From: Trebonia sp.
GTDB taxonomy: Bacteria; Actinomycetota; Actinomycetes; Streptosporangiales; Streptosporangiaceae
Assembly (NCBI GenBank): GCA_030038035.1
Contig: JASHPP010000114.1
Coordinates: 1-6,941 of the forward strand
Direction: 5' to 3'
Length of the DNA stretch: 6,941 nucleotides
Each line of letters starts with the position of its first letter. The stretch's first letter is position 1. Shown here piece by piece: positions 1 to 4,463 of this stretch. The translations under genes and the position numbers were made by a program. The notes below the pieces were generated by a model. That model was not told the origin of the DNA. It did not search any database and saw only the letters and a program-made list of their open reading frames with translations.

Positions 1-149
1 TTGCGGCACGTCGAAGCAGACCGCCGGGCCGGCGGTCCACGGGTTATCCGGTCGATCTCGGACCGGCTCCATTGCGGCAAGGTCCGTGGCTGACGTGGCC
101 GCGCCGTCGCCGAGTTATCCGGTCGATCTCGGACCGGCTCCATTGCGGC
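1..149 (+). CRISPR. End of a CRISPR array (two full 36-bp repeats, one partial, two 35-bp spacers)
   Basis: Two identical 36-bp repeats lie at 43-78 and 114-149. They begin GTTATCCGG and end CTCCATTGCGGC. The first seven bases of the window, TTGCGGC, equal the last seven of the repeat at exactly the expected 71-base period, so a third repeat is cut by the window edge. The two spacers, 8-42 and 79-113, are both 35 bases and unrelated to each other. Inside the repeat CCGGTC and GACCGG can pair around a 7-base loop, as in many structured CRISPR repeats. The array stops at 149: the next expected repeat position, 185-220, has no repeat. The 3' end ATTGCGGC recalls the ATTGAAAC-like ends of many repeats. 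From this I infer transcription on the plus strand, with the leader and cas genes to the left outside the window and 149 as the leader-distal end. The subtype cannot be named from this fragment. Confidence 0.82.
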
Positions 150-346
150 GGCAGGTGCCACCACCAATGCCAGGAGCCTAAACCGCCCGGCCTGCCGACG
201 GACAAACCACCCATACCGGGCGCGGTCTGCGGGCGCCGGCCAAGATAGGAGCCGAGCGGCATGCGGAAATCGGTATAAAACGGGCAATAAAGCTGCGGCC
301 CGGGTCCTAAGTTCCCGGTGCCGTCCCACTATCTGAGACGGCCGCC

Positions 347-392
347 GGCCAGCCGTCCGCGCCCCGGCCAGCCGTCCGCGCCCCGGCCAGCC
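347..392. repeat. 19-bp GC-rich tandem repeat, 2.4 copies
   Basis: The unit GGCCAGCCGTCCGCGCCCC occurs perfectly at 347-365 and 366-384, followed by the first eight bases of a third copy at 385-392. The unit is not related to the CRISPR repeat. It lies in non-coding sequence and probably arose by slippage. A role is not evident. Confidence 0.8.
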
Positions 393-530
393 TGCCACAC
401 CCTTGCCGCACTGCTCACACGCACATCAGCTGACCAGGTGACATGCACCCGAGGGAGCGGCGACGCAGCCCCTTAACTTCCCGAGATTGCAACAGGGCTG
501 GCGGTGGGGGGCCCCAGCGCCAGCTCGCGT

Positions 531-564
531 CCGTGGCCGACCGCGGCGGCGGCCGCGGCCATGG
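531..564 (-). terminator. Possible hairpin terminator downstream of the MetE-like gene
   Basis: CCGTGGCC (531-538) can pair with GGCCATGG (557-564) with one G-U pair, enclosing a GC-rich 18-base interior that can fold further. It lies about 70 bases past the stop of the minus-strand MetE-like gene. There is no T tract, and GC-rich DNA makes such pairings by chance, so the call is weak. Confidence 0.2.
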
Positions 565-633
565 GACACGCCCCCACGTCTCGCGCCGCCGGGCGACGGC
601 AAGCCCGCGGTCGCGCGCCGCCGGTGGCTGCCC

Positions 634-1668
634 TCAGCCGTCCAGCTCTGCCCGCAACCGGACGGCCGCGGCGCTCATCGCGGCCAGCTTGCCGAACGCG
701 GTCTCGGGCGGGATGTACTTCATGCCGCAGTCGGGAGCGAGCACGATCCGCGACGCGGGCACGTACGGCAGCGCCCGCCGGACCCGCTCGGCCACGGTGT
801 CCGGGGTTTCCACGGCCGGGTCGCTCAGGTCGATCACCCCGAGGATGATCGTCTTGCCGTCCAGGGCGCCCAGCACCGAGCAGTCCAGGTTCGACTGCGC
901 GGTCTCGATCGAGATCTGGTCGCAGTCGCAAGCCGCGAGCTCGGGCAGGAAGGAGTAGCCCGCCGGGCGGTCGTGGATGATCGCGGCGTAGCCGAAGCAG
1001 AGGTGCAGCGCGGTCGTCCCTGTGACGCCGTCCAGCGCCCGGTTGATGACCTTGACGCCATACTGCTGCGCCTCGGCCGGGCGGGCCTGCAGGTACGGCT
1101 CGTCGAGCTGGACGATGTCGGCGCCGGCGGCGAAAAGGTCGCGGACCTCCTCGTTCACCGCCTCGGCGTAGCCGAACGCCATCGCCTCCCTGCTCCCGTA
1201 GTAGTCGTCTTGCGCCTGCTGCGCCATGGTGAACGGCCCTGGCACCGTGATCTTGACAGTCCGGTCGGTGTGGGCGCGGAGGAACTTCAGGTCCTCCAGC
1301 TCGACCGGGCGGTTGCGCCGTATCGCGCCCACGACGCGGGGAACCTGATTGGGGTTACCGCTGCGGTCGAGCGCGGTGCCCGGGTTGTCGATGTCCACGC
1401 CATCCAGCGCCGTCGCGAACCGGTTGGAGTAGCTTTCCCGGCAGATCTCACCGTCGGTGATGATGTCGAGGCCGGCATCTTCCTGCGCGCGAATGGCCAG
1501 CAGCGTGGCGTCCCGCTGGGCCTGCTCGAGAAACTCGGGGGCAACGCGCCACAGTTCGCGGGCGCGCACTCGGGGCGGAAACCGGCCGGCCAGCCGGTCG
1601 CGGTCGATCAGCCAGTCGGGCTGCGGATAGCTTCCGACCAGAGACGTGGGCAGCAACATGAGATGCAC
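634..1668 (-). CDS. Stand-alone cobalamin-independent methionine synthase (MetE C-terminal/catalytic domain) family protein
   Basis: The 344-residue product is one zinc-dependent TIM-barrel domain of the MetE family, which moves a methyl group to a thiol such as homocysteine. It is expected in the cytosol. Landmarks are GSYPQP (residues 12-17), TDGE (71-74), PGP (143-145) and LDEP (188-191). The four zinc ligands of the family appear in order: His222 and Cys224 (HLC), Glu255 (SIETAQ) and Cys314 (PDCGMKY). Full MetE is about 750 residues with an N-terminal repeat of this barrel. Here only the catalytic half exists, as in YxjG/YxjH-like proteins and the core-MetE group, so the methyl donor may not be methyltetrahydrofolate-polyglutamate. 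The longest start is GTG at 1668; an ATG at residue 4 (1659) is equally possible, and neither has a well-placed Shine-Dalgarno (AGAGGA lies too far upstream). It follows the membrane protein gene by 31 bases. The family is certain; the substrate is not. Confidence 0.9.
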   Translation of the reverse strand: MHLMLLPTSLVGSYPQPDWLIDRDRLAGRFPPRVRARELWRVAPEFLEQAQRDATLLAIRAQEDAGLDIITDGEICRESYSNRFATALDGVDIDNPGTALDRSGNPNQVPRVVGAIRRNRPVELEDLKFLRAHTDRTVKITVPGPFTMAQQAQDDYYGSREAMAFGYAEAVNEEVRDLFAAGADIVQLDEPYLQARPAEAQQYGVKVINRALDGVTGTTALHLCFGYAAIIHDRPAGYSFLPELAACDCDQISIETAQSNLDCSVLGALDGKTIILGVIDLSDPAVETPDTVAERVRRALPYVPASRIVLAPDCGMKYIPPETAFGKLAAMSAAAVRLRAELDG

Positions 1669-1690
1669 GTTACGCCGGAAGATCCTCTTA

Positions 1691-1696
1691 TGTATA
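1691..1696 (-). promoter_or_regulatory. Possible -10 box for the MetE-like gene
   Basis: On the minus strand TATACA, followed by T, lies 22 bases before the GTG start in the 31-base gap after the membrane protein gene. It is an unusually AT-rich island in this GC-rich block and a good sigma-70-type -10. No clear -35 was found, so it may supplement read-through from upstream or be meaningless. Confidence 0.3.
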
Positions 1697-1699
1697 CGC

Positions 1700-2551
1700 C
1701 TACTGGAGGATGTTGACCGCCCGGGCGACCACCAGCGCGACGGTCACGATTGAGATGACCGACTGGATGGTCATGGCCATCTTCGCCCAGCGTGACAGCG
1801 GCATCACGTCGGTCGGGCTGAACGCGGCGGCGTTCGTGAAAGCCAGGTACAGGTAGTCGGCGAACGTCGGCTCCCAGTTAGGCGGCGCCATCTGCGGCGT
1901 GACCATCTGGACGAACTGGAAGTCCGGGTAGGGGCGCAGGGCCAGGGCGCGCGCGGCCGGCCCGCCACGGTCGAGTTCCCAGTACCACAGGGCGAAGGCG
2001 ATCACGTTGGTCAGCCAGATCGCGCTGCCCGTGATCAGCAGCGGCCCGGCCGTCTTGCCTAGCGAGCCCTGCACGATGCCGATCGCCAGCCATGCCACCG
2101 ACCAGCCGTTGGCGAGGCTGAGCAGGGCCGCCAGGGCGAAGCCAAGCGTGCGCCTCATCCCGGACTGCTGGTTGATCCGGTGCGGGTTTGACACCATCAG
2201 CACGATGAGCAGCAGCCCCTGCGCCGCGGGCAGGATCCACGCCGGGCGCACCAGCACCAGCCGTCCGGGGACGGCGATCTGCAGCGCGATCGCGATCGTC
2301 GTGACGGCGGCGACCGTCCAGCGCGTCTCGCCCTTGGTCGGGCGGCACCACGCGGGCAGCTGGTGGTGCTCATGCACCAGCCCCGGGGGGTGCCTGCCCT
2401 CCGCGGCCAGGCGCTGGGCGACAAGGCGCTCCAGGTCGTCGAGCCGGTCGTGCAGCGACCGGATCCCGTCCAGCACGTGCGCGTCGTCCGGTCGCGCCAC
2501 GTCGCCGTCATGCGGGACCCGGCGCACGCTATCTTCGCTGATCCCGGGCAT
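1700..2551 (-). CDS. Multi-pass membrane protein with a channel-like C-terminal pore region
   Basis: The product is 283 residues. The N-terminal ~75 residues are hydrophilic, with an amphipathic, coiled-coil-prone stretch at 26-51 (VLDGIRSLHDRLDDLERL). Hydrophobic segments follow at about 78-96, 103-121, 135-162 (one long or two short), 168-191 and 257-280, giving roughly five transmembrane helices. Between the last two, residues 229-255 (FADYLYLAFTNAAAFSPTD, then VMPLSRW) and the final helix have the layout of the pore loop and inner helix of two-helix potassium channels, but the TVGYG filter is absent and FSPTD stands in its place. I recognise this as a widespread unnamed actinobacterial membrane protein type and do not assign a function. 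The ATG at 2551 is chosen because it includes the whole coiled-coil segment. No Shine-Dalgarno precedes it; GACACT sits six bases upstream, so a leaderless transcript is conceivable. The oxidoreductase gene ends 42 bases upstream and the MetE-like gene starts 31 bases downstream. Confidence 0.82.
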   Translation of the reverse strand: MPGISEDSVRRVPHDGDVARPDDAHVLDGIRSLHDRLDDLERLVAQRLAAEGRHPPGLVHEHHQLPAWCRPTKGETRWTVAAVTTIAIALQIAVPGRLVLVRPAWILPAAQGLLLIVLMVSNPHRINQQSGMRRTLGFALAALLSLANGWSVAWLAIGIVQGSLGKTAGPLLITGSAIWLTNVIAFALWYWELDRGGPAARALALRPYPDFQFVQMVTPQMAPPNWEPTFADYLYLAFTNAAAFSPTDVMPLSRWAKMAMTIQSVISIVTVALVVARAVNILQ

Positions 2552-2565
2552 AACACCAGTGTCGC

Positions 2566-2583
2566 CGGCCGGCGGGCCGGCCG
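2566..2583. other. GC-rich hairpin between the oxidoreductase and membrane-protein genes
   Basis: CGGCCGGC (2566-2573) and GCCGGCCG (2576-2583) are perfect inverted arms in the 42-base gap. With a minimal loop, about seven pairs can form. It could slow or end transcription after the oxidoreductase gene, or protect the mRNA end. No T tract follows on the minus strand, so an efficient terminator is not shown. Confidence 0.35.
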
Positions 2584-2593
2584 TGACCGCGGC

Positions 2594-4036
2594 CTAGTGC
2601 GGAATGCCGGAGATCGCGTCGCCTGCCCGGCCGAGTGCCTCCCCCAGGGCCAGCCGCGCCGGCCCGGCCATGGTGCCGCCGGCGGCGGGTGCCTCGAGCC
2701 TGTCGGCCAGCCGGTAGACCGCGTAGAGCCCGTGCACGCCCGCCCAGCGCGCGGGCTCAGGCTCCCAGGGCCGGCTGCGATGCCCCACCCAGGGCAGCGA
2801 GGTCAGGTCCGACGACACCCCGAGCACGAGGTCGGCGAGGGTACGGCCGGCCAGGTTCGAGGCGGCGACGCCGACCCCGGTGTAGCCGCCTGCCCAGCCG
2901 ACGCCGGCTGCGGCGTCGTAGGTCACCGTGGCGCACCAGTCGCGCGGCACGCCGAGCACGCCGCACCAGGCGTGCTCGATCCGCGCCGACTCGGCGGCCG
3001 GGAACATCCGCCGCACGATCTGGGCGAGCGCGGCGGCCGTCTCCGGGCTGGTCTCGCCGAAATGATCGGTCGCCGAGCCGAACCTGTACGGCACGCCGCG
3101 CCCGCCGAGCGCGATCCGCCCGTCCGCGGTGCGCTGCGCGTACATGTAGGCGCGCGCCTGGTCGGACAGCGTCTCGAAGCCGCCCCAGCCGATCTCCTTC
3201 CACGCCGAATCCGGCAGCGGCTCGGTCACCACCATGGAACTGTTCATCGGCAGCAGCGCGCGCCGCGAGCCGGGCAGCGCGGCGGTGTACCCCTCGGTGC
3301 AGCGCAGCACGGATTTCGCCCGCACGTCGCCGAACGGGGTCCGCGCGACGGCCGCGTCCCCGGAGCCCGGGCCAGCGGCGGGCAGGATCGCCGTGACCGG
3401 GGTCGCCTCGTAGATGTCCGCTCCGCGCCGCTCCGCGGCCGCCGCGAGTCCCGCTGCCAGCGCGGCCGGCTGCACCCGCGCGCTGTCCGGGGCGAACACC
3501 CCTGCGAGCGCGCCTGCCACGTTGATCCGCTCCCGCATCTCCTGGCGCGTCAGGAACGTGACCACATCCTCCCCGTCGCCCCATTCCCTGTCGTGCGCGA
3601 GCCCCGCCCGCAGGCGGGCCAGCTGCGCGGGCGACGTCGCCACGGTGAGCCGGCCGCCCTTCACGAAGTCGGCGGCGATCGCCTCGGCGGCGCACACCCG
3701 CCCGACCTCGTCCACCGTCGACCGCAGCGCGGCCTCGAGCGCGCGCACTCCCTCGGCCCCCCGCGGCCCGCGGGCGTAGCGGGCGCGCGACCCGGGGAGC
3801 TCCGAGGTGACCCAGCCGCCGTTGCGCCCTGACGCTCCGTAGCCGGCGAACGCTGCCTCGAGAACTACCACCCGCAGGTCGGGGCGCATGCCCTTGAGGT
3901 AGTAGGCCGTCCACAGGCCGGTGTACCCCGCGCCCACGATGCAGACATCCGCTTCTTCCGGCCGCGGCAGCGATGGCCGGCGAGGCGGGAAGCCGCCGCG
4001 CGCCTGCCACCAGTAGGAGATTTCGCCGTTACGCAT
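2594..4036 (-). CDS. FAD-dependent oxidoreductase, DAO family (gamma-glutamylputrescine/glycine oxidase-like)
   Basis: The 480-residue flavoprotein probably oxidises the C-N bond of an amine or amino acid, passing electrons from FAD to oxygen or another acceptor in the cytosol. The ADP-binding fold is clear: GAGYTG (35-40) after the strand ADVCIV, and the acidic end of the second strand at Glu60 (VVVLE) for the ribose. GASGRNGGW (67-75) is the hallmark of the PuuB/OrdL branch of the DAO family. The C-terminal FAD loop is GYTGVGVAASNLAGRTL (384-400). After it comes an actinobacterial extension (LPWVGHRSRPWEPEP, 414-428). The length fits actinobacterial members and is somewhat longer than the roughly 430 residues of E. 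coli PuuB. The frame is open up to 4321, but I choose ATG 4036: the family's N-terminus (ISYWW, then EEADVCIVGAG) begins there, and the 95 residues before it are proline-rich and lie across the iron box. No putrescine-pathway gene is nearby, so the substrate is unknown. Confidence 0.9.
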   Translation of the reverse strand: MRNGEISYWWQARGGFPPRRPSLPRPEEADVCIVGAGYTGLWTAYYLKGMRPDLRVVVLEAAFAGYGASGRNGGWVTSELPGSRARYARGPRGAEGVRALEAALRSTVDEVGRVCAAEAIAADFVKGGRLTVATSPAQLARLRAGLAHDREWGDGEDVVTFLTRQEMRERINVAGALAGVFAPDSARVQPAALAAGLAAAAERRGADIYEATPVTAILPAAGPGSGDAAVARTPFGDVRAKSVLRCTEGYTAALPGSRRALLPMNSSMVVTEPLPDSAWKEIGWGGFETLSDQARAYMYAQRTADGRIALGGRGVPYRFGSATDHFGETSPETAAALAQIVRRMFPAAESARIEHAWCGVLGVPRDWCATVTYDAAAGVGWAGGYTGVGVAASNLAGRTLADLVLGVSSDLTSLPWVGHRSRPWEPEPARWAGVHGLYAVYRLADRLEAPAAGGTMAGPARLALGEALGRAGDAISGIPH

Positions 4037-4043
4037 GGTAGCG

Positions 4044-4049
4044 ACCGTA
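4044..4049 (-). promoter_or_regulatory. Possible -10 box giving a leaderless oxidoreductase mRNA
   Basis: On the minus strand TACGGT fits the TANNNT -10 pattern and lies seven bases before the ATG at 4036, the spacing expected if transcription starts at or next to the start codon. No Shine-Dalgarno precedes this ATG. Leaderless genes are common in actinobacteria. No -35 is visible. Confidence 0.35.
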
Positions 4050-4157
4050 CCCCATGGGTTCGCGGTCGGCGGCGACGGGGAGCAGGGTGAGTCTGGACAG
4101 GCGCAACCGCTCGTTCTGAATGGACTAGGGCCGCTACCTCCGCGGCCGGGGAGCGGA

Positions 4158-4176
4158 TAAGGTATGCCTATCCTAA
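4158..4176 (+). promoter_or_regulatory. DtxR/IdeR iron box (operator)
   Basis: TAAGGTATGCCTATCCTAA matches the 19-bp DtxR/IdeR consensus TWAGGTWAGSCTWACCTWA at 17 of 19 positions; only positions 8 and 14 differ, both T for A. DtxR-type regulators bound to Fe2+ repress genes behind such boxes when iron is plentiful. The site contains TAAGGT and TATCCT, either of which could be a -10, so bound repressor would block polymerase. It lies 283 bases before the FbpC-type ATPase and directly before the binding-protein remnant, which fits control of an iron-uptake operon. It is also 121 bases before the divergent oxidoreductase start, too far to assume control of that gene. Confidence 0.75.
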
Positions 4177-4262
4177 GTTGCGGGGTGGGTCGGGTGTGCG
4201 GCGAGGGCAGGGCGGCTAGACTTGGCGGGGAAACCTGCGGTTCCGCGGCGGCGCTAGCGTGC

Positions 4263-4463
4263 CTGAAGCCGGTCAATGCGGACGCCGGATCGCACGTCCT
4301 CCCGGACATCGAGCCGCTCACTGCGGAGGTGAACTCCGGCCAGGTGGAGACCGCCCTGATCAGCCGCGACGGCTGGCACCCGCTGACCGCCCGGCCCGCG
4401 CCGCTCGCCCGTCGGCTCCACCCGGGCAGGTACGGTGCCTCTCGTGGTGGAGGCCGTCGGTGA
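4263..4463 (+). pseudogene. Remnant of an Fe3+ ABC transporter substrate-binding protein gene (fbpA-like)
   Basis: From about 4263 the frame that ends at TGA 4461-4463 shows almost only G or C at third codon positions for about 50 codons, unlike the stretch before it. It encodes LKPVNADAGSHVLPDIEPL and continues TAEVNSGQVETALISRDGW. This resembles the core of FbpA/FutA-type ferric-binding proteins, where a segment of the form LK-(few)-G-aHVYPDNE-LT-EVNsGqV-GLIN precedes a Tyr-rich iron-binding motif (HYYWYR). Here the tyrosines are absent and the remaining about 270 residues of such a protein are missing. The frame has no credible start: its only ATG, 4164, lies inside the iron box. It ends in a GTGA overlap with the ATPase gene. 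I read it as the scar of a deletion that removed most of fbpA and all or most of the permease gene. The resemblance is from memory of the family and not from an alignment. A small new gene is the alternative. Confidence 0.5.
4449..4453 (+). promoter_or_regulatory. Ribosome binding site fixing the GTG start of the ABC ATPase
   Basis: GGAGG lies six bases before GTG 4460-4462, the ideal spacing. It is the only strong Shine-Dalgarno seen in the window and decides between this start and the longer open frame that begins at 4259. Confidence 0.75.

Larger units (their letters stand above)
150..633. other. Gene-free stretch between the CRISPR array and the MetE-like gene
   Basis: I see no convincing coding region here. 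Open frames exist on both strands but are arginine- and proline-rich translations of GC-rich DNA or extend antisense into the MetE-like gene. The stretch contains an AT-rich patch at about 264-293 with TATAAA at 274-279, which could be part of a promoter, though no matching -35 was found on either strand. It also holds a 19-bp tandem repeat (347-392) and a GC-rich hairpin (531-564). No tRNA or recognisable RNA gene was seen. Confidence 0.55.
4037..4459. other. Divergent intergenic region between the oxidoreductase and the ABC ATPase
   Basis: These 423 bases hold the oxidoreductase promoter candidate (4044-4049), the iron box (4158-4176), a TAGACT hexamer at 4217-4222 that is a good actinobacterial -10 on the plus strand but lacks a clear -35, and the remnant reading frame of an iron-binding protein from about 4263. 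The first 80 bases or so of the open frame that begins at the ATG inside the iron box have mixed third codon positions and look non-coding. Confidence 0.5.

Noticed and set aside
185..220. Possible degenerate fourth CRISPR repeat one period past the last one
   Set aside because: Only about 12 of 36 positions match, close to chance for this base composition; the array is taken to end at 149.
44..262. Minus-strand open frame of 72 codons
   Set aside because: It runs through the CRISPR repeats and spacers, has a Trp/Gly-rich product with no recognisable pattern, and has no plausible ribosome binding site.
304..313. TCCTAAGTT shared with the right half of the iron box
   Set aside because: Only a half-site; no matching left half stands next to it, and no iron gene follows.
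487..1716. Long plus-strand frame of 409 codons opposite the MetE-like gene
   Set aside because: It is the antisense shadow of the MetE-like gene, which has clear family motifs; the shadow product has none.
2363..3832. Long plus-strand frame of 489 codons opposite the membrane protein and oxidoreductase genes
   Set aside because: It crosses two genes on the other strand, is Arg/His/Pro-rich and has no domain; typical of antisense frames in GC-rich DNA.
4037..4321. N-terminal extension of the oxidoreductase frame up to 4321
   Set aside because: The extra 95 residues are Pro/Ser-rich, unlike the family, and would place the start beyond the iron box; ATG 4036 fits the family start.
4259..4459. 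N-terminal extension of the ABC ATPase frame to 4259
   Set aside because: The extension is Arg/Pro-rich and out of frame with the coding signal of the remnant; GTG 4460 has an ideal ribosome binding site and the usual distance to Walker A.
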